A DNA stretch of 62,402 bases from Entamoeba invadens IP1. Its lineage: Eukaryota > Evosea > Mastigamoebida > Endamoebidae. Under the pieces are notes generated by a model, which saw only the letters and a list, made by a program, of their open reading frames with translations, was not told where the DNA came from and did no database searches. Made by a program: the position numbers and the translations under genes. How positions within the stretch are numbered: the stretch's first letter is position 1; each line of letters opens with the position of its first letter. Shown here in pieces: positions 9,485 through 20,796 of this stretch. The stretch is from the NCBI RefSeq assembly GCF_000330505.1, contig NW_004443692.1, positions 1,148,638 through 1,211,039 on the forward strand, read 5' to 3'.

Positions 9485-10465
9485 ATGTCAGAGACAAATG
9501 CGTGGTCCGAAAAATATCGACCAAAAAAGTTGGATGAAGTGAAAGGGCAAGAAGAAGTCATTAAATTACTGAAATCATCATTAACAAGTGGTCTTCCTAA
9601 TTTACTCTTTTTTGGACCACCAGGGAGTGGGAAGACGACGTCAATACTTGCACTGTCAAGAGAACTCTTTGGCAACTGTTTTAAGGACAGAGTGTTAGAA
9701 CTGAATGCATCGAATGAGAGAGGGATAGACATGATTCGAACAACATTGAAGAATTATGCAATGCAAGATGTCTCACACCAAGATGGTATACCGGACTACA
9801 AATTGATCATATTGGACGAATCGGATGCGTTAACACCAGACGCACAAACGGCGTTAAGACGAATGATGGAGGACTTCACTCGTAACACCCGATTCTGTTT
9901 GATATGCAACTATATCAGTCGTATTCTCCCACCAATTTCATCAAGATGCATTAAGTTCAGGTTCAACGCACTCCCACAAGAAACAGTGTTCGAGCACCTC
10001 ACGTCTATCTGTGAGAAAGAGAAGTTCGACGTAACGCCTGAGGCCATTAAAGCTGTTGGGAAACTGAGTGAAGGTGATATGAGGTATGCAATCGGATTAT
10101 TACAAAAATTGTCACAAGGCGTTCGACACAGTGTTACACCACAAGACATTTCTAATGTCGCTGGTGTTGTGCCAAATCTCGAAATATCTCAAATAATCTT
10201 AATTTGTAAAGAAAAGACCGTCTTTGATATTTACTTGAAGGTGTTACATCTTGTCGTCGAGGAGAATTATGCCGCAGACTCGATACTCTCACAAATTAGA
10301 GACATCTTCACACAAGATACAAACGGACTCACAGAAACCCAAAGATGTAACTTCTTACTGGAAATTGCTGACACCGACGCTGCACTCATCGACAGAGCCG
10401 ATCCGTTATTCGCTATATCTTCACTCCTCGGGACACTCTTCAAATATTATCATAAACTTGCTTGA
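9485..10465 (+). CDS. RFC4: Replication factor C small subunit (RFC4/yeast Rfc2 type)
   Basis: AAA+ ATPase subunit of the clamp loader that opens PCNA and places it on primed DNA. The 326-residue product starts MSETNAWSEKYRPKK. It shows Walker A GPPGSGKT (residues 44-51), Walker B LDESDA (DESD at 111-114, where DEAD is usual), sensor 1 CNYISRI and the SRC motif (153-155) that supplies the trans arginine finger. The GLPNLLFFGPPG and LELNASNERGI blocks are closest to human RFC4. The Met at 9485 is preferred over one 11 codons upstream because family members start near the WxEKYRP motif. Intronless; C-terminal collar helices are complete. Confidence 0.93.
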   Translation: MSETNAWSEKYRPKKLDEVKGQEEVIKLLKSSLTSGLPNLLFFGPPGSGKTTSILALSRELFGNCFKDRVLELNASNERGIDMIRTTLKNYAMQDVSHQDGIPDYKLIILDESDALTPDAQTALRRMMEDFTRNTRFCLICNYISRILPPISSRCIKFRFNALPQETVFEHLTSICEKEKFDVTPEAIKAVGKLSEGDMRYAIGLLQKLSQGVRHSVTPQDISNVAGVVPNLEISQIILICKEKTVFDIYLKVLHLVVEENYAADSILSQIRDIFTQDTNGLTETQRCNFLLEIADTDAALIDRADPLFAISSLLGTLFKYYHKLA

Positions 10466-10563
10466 ATGTCTTGTTTGTTTTTGGACAAATCCTATAAAAA
10501 TGATAGAAATACTACATAGAAATGGAAATATTTTTTTCAAAGAAAAAAGAACTAAAAAATGGA

Positions 10564-10895
10564 ATGAGCCTGCTCGAAAACGACGCGTTTCTTGAAGAGC
10601 TCACGAAATTGTATAAACTTTCGAAGACAAAGAAAAGCGGGAGCGTGTGGGTAACGTTCAAGCAGTGTTTGTTTTTTTCATACAAGTTTCATATGAAGAC
10701 CGACACATAGACAAACCAAAAAAAAGCAAAAAAGATGCTGAGCAGGAGGAGAAGCCATCCGAGCAGGTTCTTCTTCGTGCAACAAACGGGAGCAAAAAGA
10801 TATCAACCATCGTCAAGAAAAAGGAGGTTGGCAAGTTCAATCAAAAGCTCCGTGATGTGATGGGCAGTGAGTTCAATTTAAAGCGTGACCATTGA
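10564..10895 (+). CDS. SRP14: Signal recognition particle 14 kDa protein (spliced)
   Basis: Subunit of the Alu domain of SRP, which with SRP9 slows elongation during ER targeting. Exon 1 (10564-10666) encodes MSLLENDAFLEELTKLY and SGSVWVTFKQ. A 44-bp intron (10667-10710, GTTTGT...TAG) is removed, and exon 2 (10711-10895) continues Tyr-Lys-Pro-Lys into a Lys/Glu loop, then LLRATNGSKKISTIV and VGKFNQKL. Both halves match SRP14: the LLRATDGKKKIST block is diagnostic. The product is 95 aa, slightly shorter than human because the C-terminal Ala/Lys tail is missing. Joining in any other way breaks the frame, so the splice sites are well supported. Confidence 0.93.
10667..10710 (+). other. SRP14 intron (44 bp)
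   Basis: GTTTGT donor and CATAG acceptor. Removal creates FKQ-Y-KP, matching the conserved K-Y of the SRP14 hairpin loop. Confidence 0.88.
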
Positions 10896-11112
10896 TTAAT
10901 TTTTTAGGATTTCAATTCGTTCATTCCACCATCCAACCTTTCATTCACTCAAAAGTTGTAAATATTATAATTTAACTATATAAATTAGTACAGTATTTCC
11001 AATTCGTCACCAAAACAATCTAATTGAATAACCATTGATTGTACTAAATTTATCTATTAAATATAGTACAATGAAATCACTACAAAATCCAAATCAATCA
11101 AAATTGTTGGGC

Positions 11113-11463
11113 CTACTTCTGTGCAAGTACGCCGTCGAGCTTCTTCCTAATAACGTTGGCTTTTTTGATCTTCTCCATTAAGCTTTGGTACATCTCTGAA
11201 AGGTCCGGGAAAGTCGACAAGTCAACGTCTTTGTATCTTTCGAGATTGTTGGTAATTTCGTCGAGCTTTGTGTTGCACGACTTGAAGTATTCCTTGGGAT
11301 CGATTTCGTCGAAGCGGCTCTTTTCCCAGGGTGCTTTATCTGCATTTTTAAGATGCCAGTACCCGATGATTCCGTGTTGAGTTTTGCTTGATAAAAAGTC
11401 TTGTGAATGGCTCAACGAGTCGAGTAGCGACTTTTTGCACTTTTCTGGGGTGTTTCTTTTCAC
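11113..11463 (-). CDS. Hypothetical helical protein, 5' end unresolved
   Basis: The frame encodes ~116 residues with protein-like composition: KCKKSLLDSLSHSQDFL, GIIGYWHLKNADKAPWEK and a C-terminal amphipathic helix MEKIKKANVIRKKLDG. No ATG exists at the 5' end before an in-frame stop at about 11503, so a first exon is probably missing. A GTTTGT donor at about 11619 (minus strand), preceded by a 79-codon open frame, could supply it, but the acceptor would be a non-standard AAG. I do not recognise the family. The region upstream on the minus strand also contains another short protein-like frame starting near 11928, so the gene may extend further. Confidence 0.5.
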   Translation of the reverse strand: MKRNTPEKCKKSLLDSLSHSQDFLSSKTQHGIIGYWHLKNADKAPWEKSRFDEIDPKEYFKSCNTKLDEITNNLERYKDVDLSTFPDLSEMYQSLMEKIKKANVIRKKLDGVLAQK

Positions 11464-12504
11464 TTTTGATGAGTTAAAAATATTATTATAATTGTTCTTA
11501 CATTAATTAGTAAGATATAAATACAATTACTATAAAGAATAGGTACAAAGAATATTGTTGAGTTTTTGGGAATAGGAATAACTGGGAGATACAAAAGACC
11601 AAAACGAGAGTGATCAAAACAAACCGCAAGGGAAAGTAGAAAAGAACGTGTTGTGTGTTTGAAAGAACGGAACGATATGATTATTAAAAGAATAGTAAGT
11701 TAAAGAAGTTGGAGTTGGTGGAGTATCAAAAATAATTCCTTTTATAGAATTGTTCAAACAAAAGAGAATAGTTCGACAGACTGTGTTCCATGTCATCGTG
11801 TTCTTCTTAATAATAATATTTGTCGGGGAAGTACAAAGAGGACAAGGACATGATGGGCCCTTTGTAGCCTTCATGTATTTTGGAGTTTATTCTTTGTGTA
11901 GCTTTCAAAAGGAAGTAAGGCATTTTCGTTGTTTTTTGACGAAAAAAGCAAAATAGGAATAACTTATTCTTAAATAATCAAAGTACAAGATTTGGGGGTT
12001 ACCAAAATAGCTAAAAATGACTTGAAAAAATTGTAAAGAAGTATTTTTAGGTGTTGTATAAGGAGTTTTTAGTTGTTTTTAAAATATGGAAAAAAATATC
12101 AAAGAAATTTCTTTATAAAAGTGCGAATTTGTGATGGGGTTTTTAAGTTCAAACATTTAATCGAAATGTATTATATCGGATTATTGTTGCATTTAGAGTC
12201 AAATTGAAATCACTTAAATTCTTGAAAAAGAAGATGTTATTTCCGATATAAATAATCAAAAAAATTATTTTATAATTTACTATTTTTATCAAAATAATAA
12301 CACAATTGTTTAATTTATATTATTAATTATTAGTTCTATTGTTAATATTTTCTGACTCATTTTGACTAAGAAAATACATTATCAATATGACATTTAGTTT
12401 CTATTTATTTTTTTTTTGATTTTGAAAAATGAAAAAAATGTTAAAAATAATCTACATCTATCTACATATCTACATCTACATATATATGTTTGTCTAACGC
12501 ATAT
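11464..12504. other. AT-rich spacer, possible unassigned first exon(s)
   Basis: It may contain upstream exon sequence for the minus-strand gene at 11113. Overlapping short frames on both strands between 11610 and 11960 could not be resolved. The rest is A/T-rich with no recognisable feature. Confidence 0.4.
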
Positions 12505-12506
12505 AT

Positions 12507-12565
<59 letters not shown>

Positions 12566-12568
12566 TTT
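12505..12568 (+). repeat. (TTTA)n microsatellite
   Basis: About 16 uninterrupted TTTA units. The tract ends one base before the 10-bp target duplication of the mobile block that starts at 12580. Confidence 0.9.
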
Positions 12569-13024
12569 CAGTTGTAAGTATACCTAGGGACCGATCGCTA
12601 AAATCACATATTTTTTAGTCATCAAAAATAAGAAAATTTTTTTGCCATTATTTTTTTTATTTCCAAGGTTTTGTTTCAAAAAGATAATTTTTTCTTAATT
12701 AGTGAACGTGGAGACATTATTTTAAGTTCAGCCTATTTTAATTTATTTAATTTAAAAGTGTTGTTTTTAAGTTCTTTTTAACATAAAAAAACAAAAAATC
12801 GAATTAAATTTTTAGTCTCAAAAAAATAAAAAATCAAAATTTAGTAAAAAAAAGAAGATTATTGTCATCGTAAAAAAATTTCAAATCAAAAATGGCCAAA
12901 CTTTTTTAATGGTTAAATGAGTTTAGTGGCAGTAATAAAATTCATTTTAATAATTATAAAAAAATATAAAAATAATTATAAACATTATTTATAAAAAACA
13001 ACAAACGATATTATTTATTTAATA

Positions 13025-13656
13025 AAGAGAAAGGACGGACATGGGGACGAAGGACGGGAATATAGGCCGAAGGACGTCCTTTGTGGTTTAGGGATGTCCT
13101 CCCGCTATAAAGGGCGTCCTTTATGTGTATATGGTGTCCTTTCTATTATTTTCGTGTCCGCGGCATTTTTAATAACTATATAATGAGTTATAATATTACT
13201 ATGAATTTACTATTATAAAATATAATTATTTCCAAAAATAAATAAATTCAAAGACAAATGTTAAACAACAAGTAATTTCGTTATAATTTAATGGTTTTTA
13301 TAAAATATGCAAATTTAATTAGTTTTTCAAAGAAAACTCAATGGTAAAATGAAAAAAAAATGATAAATTATTATAAACCATTAATTTATAACAAAATTAC
13401 TTTTTAAATAGTTTTTGTCTTTGAATTAATTTATTTTTGGAAATAATTATATTTTTTGATTGTATATTTATAATAAAAATATACTTCGTTATATAGTTTG
13501 ATAATGAATAAAAAATGCCGCGGACACGAAAATAATAGAAAGGACACCATATACACATAAAGGACGCCCTTTATAGCGGGAGGACATCCCTAAACCACAA
13601 AGGACGTCCTTCGGCCTATATTCCCGTCCTTCGTCCCCATGTCCGTCCTTTCTCTT
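13025..13656. repeat. Foldback/MITE element with phased GC-rich arms
   Basis: The two halves are inverted copies. The outer ~150 bases of each arm (13025-13172 and 13510-13656) are identical by eye and GC-rich. The inner parts are AT-rich, still recognisably inverted but diverged, around a short centre near 13330. Each arm carries GTCC every 20 bases (left arm 13076, 13096, 13116, 13136, 13156), preceded by GGAC at 13033, 13052 and 13072 in the opposite sense, with the dyad GGACGTCC at 13072-13079. There is no open reading frame. Flanks show no clear target duplication. Confidence 0.85.
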
Positions 13657-13892
13657 AAGTTATTTGTTATATTATATAATATAAAAAATAAATAATTATA
13701 ATTTAAAAATGAAAATGTTATTATTTTTATTAAAAACAAATACATTCACAAAATAAAATACTTATTAACTTGATATTTAAAATAAATATATATATATATA
13801 TTAAAATATACTATTATCTAAACAAATAAAACATTTGTTTTTATAATTTATTTAAAAAATAAAAACTAAAATATGAAACTATTTAATATTTT

Positions 13893-15818
13893 TTGTGTTT
13901 GGATCTACAATTAATAATGATTCGTTCATTTATTTGGAATTACATGAAAATTGTATATTTGCCATGCCAAGAACACGCCGAGTGTCTTCCCGGTGAATAC
14001 CGATCAAAGGGAGAACCCACATGTGTAGGTTGTTCCTTTTTTATAAAATGTTTTCTCTGTAACAAAATGTTAAATTATAACATGGTCACACAGTCTACTT
14101 CATCAGCAAAAAAATCATTTAATTAATTTACATTACGACAAATTAAAAGATGAAGAAAAAAGGAGAAAACTGTTTCCAAAAATGTCACAAAGAAATAAAG
14201 AGGTTAACATAATGTTGATGAGATTTTTTTCATCTGTTGGAATTCCTTTTAGTCAAATTCGAAATCCATTTTTAGTTGAGTTACTGAATTTTCTCGATAA
14301 GTCAGTTGTATTGTCAGACGAAAAAACATTTAGAACAACTTGTCTTTTTGAATTGTACGATAGAGAACTAGGAGATCTCAAAAAAAGAATTAAAGAAGAT
14401 GTCGTTTTCAACAATCTATCAGGATCCATTTCAACAGATATCATGAGTAAATATAATAATTCTTATATAACAACAACTCTCCACTATATCGATAAACAAT
14501 TTGAGTCACACAACGAAGTTTTGAATGTGAGTCCTTTTAATGTAGAACATACAGGAAAGGAAATTAAAACATATGTGAGTCAAATTGTTACCGATTTAAA
14601 TTTGAATGTTAACAACATACATTTTGTTGCTGATTCGGCATCAAATAACAATAAATTGTCTGAAATTAATGGAAACAAAACTGACTGTGTTGTACACACA
14701 TCGAATAATTTGTTTTCTGCTGTGATAAAACAAATACCCGGGATGAAAGCCTTCATGAAAAATATAAATTCTTTGGCCAAAACACTCCAATTTTCTCAAA
14801 AAACACAAAGAATATTTGAAGAGTTGTGTTCAAAAAATTGTGAAGAGCCTGGATGTCTTGCGACTTATACGAAAACGCGGTTTAATTCATGTTACCTTTC
14901 TTTTAGCAAATTGTTAAAAAGAGAGAAGAGTGTTAAAGAACTGAACAATGGGATTCAATTCAATGAAGAGGGGTGGAAAGGGGTCAAAGAAATGTATTCA
15001 CTCACAAAAGCAATGGACGATCTTTACAACAAATTGGCGGCGAACCAAAAAATTACATCGTGTTATGTTGTGGGAGCTATTAGAGACATTTGGAACACAA
15101 TTTCCTCTTCTATTTACCAACTGAAGGTTTTCTAAAAAATATATTAAAACATAGTGAAATAGATGAAGATTATGCAGAAGAATCGGGAAGTGGTTTTATG
15201 GAAATTGAAGCTGGGACTATTTTTGGAAAGGACTGGAAAATGATAGCTCGATCTGAATTTGAAAAAAGACTGCGCGCTTTTTCTCAAAAAGAAGAATATA
15301 TTTTAGCAGCTTTCTTTTTTCCTATTACTCGTGATGGTGATTTGTTTGAAACACAAATCAATACCTGTGTTCAAAGAGTGAAGGCTGAATTGAGTGGCAT
15401 AAATAATATAACACCACAAAGTAGTTCCGCTTTTTTAAATTCGAGTTCAAATTTTCATATTGAATTTGCCAATTGGGCAATTCCAATGATGACAACTGAT
15501 GCAGTACAAAGACGAGAGGAATCACCAATTGATAAAGCAATTAGATTGTATTTAGAAGATCGTGGTGCGATAGAAAACGGAGAAAACTGTAAAAGTCCCG
15601 AAGAATATTGGCAAAACTGTATTAAACTAAACAAACACGCCGATTTATTTGATATTGCCAGGAAGTATCTCTCTTTTCAACCAACAAGCATAGACTCAGA
15701 AAGAGTTTTTCGAAATGTCGGTAAAATAGTCTATAATGAAACTTCGTCGTTTACCCCAGAAAACGCCTCGAAAGTGTCTTTTTTGAGACTACAGATAAAC
15801 AAACAACACCAAAAATAA
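13893..15818 (+). pseudogene. hAT-family transposase, broken by two frameshifts
   Basis: Cut-and-paste transposase remnant. The first segment (13893-14126) has a BED zinc-finger start (FIWNYM ... KCFLCNKM). The rest of the finger (NHLINLHYD) is in another frame, the shift falling in an A7 run at 14107-14114. The second segment (about 14113-15135) carries the catalytic region with FVADSASNNNK and CVVHTSNNLFSAVI. A second frame change at about 15105-15135 leads to the last segment (to 15818), whose end (KYLSFQPTSIDSERVFRNVGK then LTPENA-like FTPENASKVSFL) is the hAT C-terminal dimerisation domain. hAT terminal repeats and an 8-bp duplication were not found. It lies inside the larger Mutator-like block. 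Confidence 0.85.
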
Positions 15819-15899
15819 ACAAATTAAATGGTTTGGAGTCAAGTATGGTTAATTATTCTTCATAGATCTCAATGGTTGTGACCTTAGTGAGATAAAACA

Positions 15900-18300
15900 T
15901 TGGATGATCTCTTTGATGAGCACCAACTCAACACTATACACGAGAAACTCCAACATCAAAGACGCTGTTCGAACAGACTTTACTGTGTTATATTTTCTTT
16001 TTGTAGCACTTCCATAAACTGCGAATCCAATCGAATGGCATTTAAGACCGAAGGAAATTGCATTGACTTTCCAGTCGATGAATTCAAAGTGTAACAGAGT
16101 GTCAGTATGAAGTGTTCCAATCTGTTTTATAAGTGTTATTCATATGACCACATGCCGAATTCAACAATTGATATTGATGTTTTGGAGTTTTCTGGCTGCC
16201 AGAGTGGCATGGAGTTTGAGTCTCGAAAAACAAAGAAATGAATGACAACAACAAATGTGATAGATAACGAGGGATACAGAATCGAGTGTACTACAAGTTG
16301 TTCGACTTGTACAGCAAGAACAATAATCAACACACAAAATCATTTGAGTATAGGGCTCGTTTAGATTCAACATTGTCATATGAGAACCACAAATACTGTC
16401 AGAAGTACCAAATTGGTTTGGATGTATTGAATGTTTCAATTCAATCAACTTAAATGGTGTTTGTTCAATAGTTGAAACGAACACAAAAATGTTCTTTTTA
16501 TTTAGATAGTTACAACACAATTAAATGTGAAAAATACCTTAAACGTTCACAAACAAAAACATATACAACTTTATGGAGTGATGATGTTAGACATGAAGCA
16601 TTATTAAAAGGACTGTGTATAAAATGTTATTAAATACTTTTTGAACAAAGTATATCCACTAAAATGTGAGTTGTGTGGAGATAATTGTCTGACTTGCACA
16701 ACACCAACTACGTGTTATATATTCTCAAATAGTTTTTCTCTTGTTAATGGAAGTTGTGTTTCACTATCAAATTGTTTGGTTTCAACGCCAAGTGGATGTA
16801 CTATGTGTAATGAAGGGTATTATCTAATTCTCGGCTCATGCAAAATGTTAAGTGAAATCCACTACAAATCTGTTGTTATGATAACAAATATTTGAGGTGC
16901 AATGTATGTTATGTAAAGACAACTATATTTTAAGTGACACACAATGTGTTGACATGTCTACTGCGCGTTGCCAAAGTGTCGACTTATCAACTTCAAAATG
17001 TGCAATTTGTGAAGAATAGTTCAAATTTGATGACAAAAAATGTGTTTCAATGGAAACGACGCCATGCTCGTATACATCATCAGGCAATTGCCTTCGTTAT
17101 GATTTACAAATCTCACTTAGAACTTCCAATGAGGGTGTATTGGTTTGCAATACAGAAGTGAAGACTGTGTACTGCAAAGAAAACAGCAATACAGTGTGAA
17201 CCAAGTGTTATGACGGGTATTATCTAATTGGTACTGAATGTCTTCAATGTGACAAGAAGTGCTCAAATTGTGTTGGCAACGTTTCAACATGTGCAAAGTG
17301 TAACGTGAAAGGTGGGTATTACCAATATGTCGAATTTACAACAATAAAAGACAAGAAGTGTGTCATCAATACAACACTTGACAATTGTGAATGGGTTTCA
17401 GAATATGGGTGTGCTGTGTGTCTCGATGGGTATTATCAAAACAAATATTTAAAATGCCCAAAGTGTGTTAAATTGCGTGCGACTTGTTCAGACAATAACA
17501 CGTGCTCTTTATGTATTAATCAATATGTTTTGATATCAAAATAGTTGCAATGTGTGAAATGGAATTCAATTGCAATAGTAAATCGTATGATCCAAAAACA
17601 CAACAATGCAGTGAGCGCGGTGTAAGCAACAAAGTTGGACCAAATGGAGACGAGTGTGTTCACAAGACAAATGTACTCTCAATTATACTTCCAATCATTT
17701 TTTGTATTTTTATAGTTGTTATTATTATAAAAATAAGTTGTATACTTTTTTGTATTTATTACAGAAAAGAAGAGAAGTTAAGGAAGTCACTTGTAAACGA
17801 ATTTTTGTTGAAAGATTTAAAAAAGAAAGAAGTTTATATCATATATATTGGCACTCAAAAACGCATTTTGAAGGCGAAATTGCAGTTCAGAAAGACGGTG
17901 AATGCAAATTTATGATTGGCAACGACAGAACGTCTTTATTGAAAATTCAATTCACAACACAAAATGACGAAGAAAAGTTTGAATTGAATGTTGAACCTTC
18001 CATACCAGTGAGTATCAAGAAAGGTCGTGCTGTTGAATTTACTGTTGCTGTCCATCCGCTGTGTACACTTTAAAAGACTGTTGACATCATTTGTTCAGTC
18101 TTAAACATCAACAAAGGCAAAATATCAGAGATAAAAATTCCAGTCAAATTTGCGTCAGAAATGTCGACAGCACTTGACCCGGACGAGTTAAAGAAAGAGC
18201 GAAAACTTGGAGAAGGAAGCTTTGGGATTGTGTTCAAAGGAACATATCGAGGAAATGTTGTCGCCATCAAAGAGATGAAGGAAATGGTTGTCGCCACTTA
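15900..18300 (+). pseudogene. Transmembrane receptor kinase (TMK) pseudogene, truncated
   Basis: Entamoeba TMKs have a Cys-rich (CxxC) ectodomain, one TM helix and a cytosolic kinase. Here fragments in several frames show repeated C-x2-C units (CELCGDNCLTCTTPTTC at about 16670; CAVCLDGYYQNKYLKCPKC at about 17430). A TM helix (LSIILPIIFCIFIVVIII, about 17680-17735) and a juxtamembrane domain follow. The kinase start has the Gly-rich loop LGEGSFGIVFKG and the VAIK lysine (about 18215-18270), then stops. At least four stops or frameshifts interrupt it, and all kinase motifs after the N-lobe (HRD, DFG) are absent. It sits at the right end of the Mutator-like block. Confidence 0.85.
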
Positions 18301-18873
18301 AAAAGCAAAAGGTTTTACAAAGAATTTGATTGTTGAAAGTTCAAGTCGAATTAACTGTGTCTAGCAACCAGGTAATAATACTATTATGTATTATAATTTT
18401 AATTATAAATTATAATTGACCTAATTCATATACGTTTTTTAACAAGAATTTAACTATTAATTATAATTAATAAAACAAGCTGTTTAAATTATTTTTACAA
18501 TACATCACAACTCGTTCAAAATGTGTTTTATAAATTGGTTTAAAAACAATTATTTTGGTTTTTCTTTTTTGAAAATTTTGACATGTCTTTTTTTTCCTTA
18601 ATGTTCGTAATAATTTTTTTGAGACAGTTTTGTGTTTTATATTTTAAACAAAGACATTATTAGGTTTTGTTTGTTTCTCTTCTTTAAATGAGCTCTTTTG
18701 GATTATTAACTATTTTTGAAACAAAAAGTAGCTACCCCTTTTTAAGTTTTTGAATCGGTTTTATCTTCGGTTTTTGGTTGTGAAAAAATTGGTGTCTGCA
18801 TTCTGATAAAACCCAACCAAAATTCGGCAAAATAACCAAGTTGGTCATTCGGACCCTAGGTATAGTTGTAAGT

Positions 18874-20342
18874 TATTCTTGCGCTTCTTAATAGTATTTT
18901 ATTAATAAGCAATATACTATAAATATAATTGTTTTTACTAATCTTAATAATAAAATGTGATGATTTTTCAATACGAACGATAGTTAATTTTTACTAACTA
19001 TCGTTTTATTCAAGTTTAGTTCCTTAAGAAAAGATAAAATTTTAAATAAATTACCTCTTTTTTTGATGAATTAATTATTGTTTTAAATAGTAATTGTATA
19101 AACAGACAGACAAACAAATTTTTGAAATTAAAAAAAGAGGTTAAATAATAAAATAGTTAAAAATTAGAAAAAAGTATTTGTTATTTAAATGAGATTTAAA
19201 ATACTAATAAGAAATAAAAAGGTATTAGAAGTAATGGTATTATAATGAAAACTTTTATATACTTTAATGTGTTATACGTTTAACATATATATCATATTTC
19301 GATAAGGTGTGATAAAAACATAAAAACATTAACAGTTGAAAATAATAGAGGTCTTGATAAATAATTAATAAAATATGTTAGACAGTATATCAAATCGATA
19401 ATAAACAACAATTGTAGAACAAACACAAAAATTTTAGAAAGACAACACCAAAGATATAAAGAAGTTGTTGAATGTTATTTTTGCGTGCAGACTAAGATAC
19501 CGAGTCTATAATACAAACGGATTGTGTTTGGTTTAACAAGCCAAACAATATATGATAAATGATTTTGTACAAAAAACACACATTACGTAAATTAGAATGA
19601 ATGTTTAAAATAAGTTGATGTGTATATGTAATGTAAGTTACAAACATTTTATAAAAAAAGATATTTAAAAATGGATAAACAACACATGTCGGTGATAGAT
19701 TGTAACATGTACATCAAGATAATAACAACTTTATATCAAATAATAGTTAATTTTTAATATTGACCAGTAATAAAGTTGTGTGAATAAACACCAGAACAAC
19801 AAAAAAGTGTTAAATATTTAATTCATGTGTCATGTAAACAACTTTTTAAATACATATAATTTTTATTCATTGTGATGAGTGTCTCTATCTTATTATGTAC
19901 TATCGAAAACATATTTTATCACCTGGTATTTAAAGTGAAAACTGTTATTATAATTATAATTTAAAAATAATAAAAGTTGATTCTTTTTTTAATAAAATGA
20001 AAAAAATTAAAAAGAGGAATGCGACGAAAAAGCATTTTTATTGATACAAATAACAAAGTTATGAATTAATATTTGGACTAAAATGATGTTGTTGACCCGA
20101 TAATTATTATCGGGTTTTAAGTGCTTGTTATATATTATTTGTAAAAAAAATCAATTAAAATTTATTTTTTTTAACAAAATACAATTTTGTAATAAAAATA
20201 TTAATTTAATTATAAAAAAATAAAAATAAAATTTTATTTATTTCATAATATTATATTATATAATTATACTATATTTAATTAAGTGACAAAATTCAAAATT
20301 TATAATATAAATACTAATTTTCTTATAAAAAATATAAATACA
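18874..20342. other. AT-rich intergenic region, no gene seen
   Basis: About 1.5 kb between two TIR elements. No protein-like frame, RNA gene or tandem repeat stands out. A short dyad CCCGATAATTATTATCGGG occurs near 20096-20114. Confidence 0.6.
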
Positions 20343-20351
20343 CAATTTAAT

Positions 20352-20796
20352 GGGACCTACATTGACCACCACCACCACCTCTTAAAATAGATTTATTTTT
20401 TCTATTTCGAATCATATTCAAATTAAAATTATAGTAAATAGGAAACTGGGATAATATTAGGTCTGGTTCCCGAATTCAAAAAATGCCGAAAATTCACCTC
20501 GAGTCAGTGGAAACCGAGTGAGACGGAGCATTGAAAAGAAGGCTCATAAAGACACACTCAAACAGTCTGTTTGTGCACCGTTTCACCCACTTTCCAAGTC
20601 CTCCCTTGGCGCGGATCCCCCCCTGACCCCCCCGCAAGCGGGGGGGAACCACATCCGCGTCCACACAGTACGGACAAGGAAAGTGGGTGACATGGGGACG
20701 CACAAACAGTGGCTGAAAAGTGGACTTCCTTCAAAAAACACTCGCGGCAAATATTTTTTTTTGGTAAAGGTGGTGGTGGTGGTGGTCAATGTAGGT
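20352..20796. mobile_element. MITE with 9-bp TSD and GC-rich internal hairpin
   Basis: Ends are inverted copies starting GGGACCTACATTGACC followed by ACC repeats. The direct repeat CAATTTAAT lies immediately outside both ends (20343-20351 and 20797-20805). This 9-bp duplication points to Mutator-type transposition. There is no transposase frame. The centre folds back: 20569-20616 pairs imperfectly with 20650-20711 around a perfect C7/G7 hairpin (20627-20646, inner bases GCAAGC). The internal ~200 bases are far more GC-rich than anything else nearby. Confidence 0.85.

Larger units (their letters stand above)
12580..18863. mobile_element. Mutator-like composite element, 10-bp TSD
   Basis: The left end reads ATACCTAGGGACCGA and the reverse complement of the right end reads ATACCTAGGGTCCGA, so 14 of 15 bases match. 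Immediately outside both ends is the same ten bases, AGTTGTAAGT (12570-12579 and 18864-18873). A 9-11 bp duplication is the hallmark of Mutator-like elements; hAT gives 8 bp and mariner gives TA. No MULE transposase is seen inside, so the element is non-autonomous or decayed. It encloses a foldback element (13025-13656), a hAT transposase pseudogene (13893-15818) and a TMK pseudogene (about 15900-18300). The inner TIR sequence diverges after 15 bases. Whether the hAT and kinase pieces were carried by the element or inserted later is inference. Confidence 0.7.

Noticed and set aside
10667..10686. A 20-bp intron in SRP14 ending at ACAAG
   Set aside because: Too short, and it gives a poorer match. 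The 44-bp intron ending TAG at 10710 restores the conserved Lys-Tyr and the usual acceptor.
11750..11956. Plus-strand frame with a hydrophobic segment
   Set aside because: It overlaps equally good short frames on the minus strand; no promoter motif or family match, so no gene is called.
13893..15818. hAT transposase as source of the 6.3-kb block
   Set aside because: hAT elements give 8-bp duplications, and their ends usually start CA; the block has a 10-bp duplication and ends ATACC, so a Mutator-type origin fits better.
19000..20300. Possible tRNA-array or CRISPR-like repeats
   Set aside because: No regularly spaced repeats, no tRNA cloverleaf and no cas-like genes. The DNA is simply AT-rich, and CRISPR is not expected in a eukaryote.
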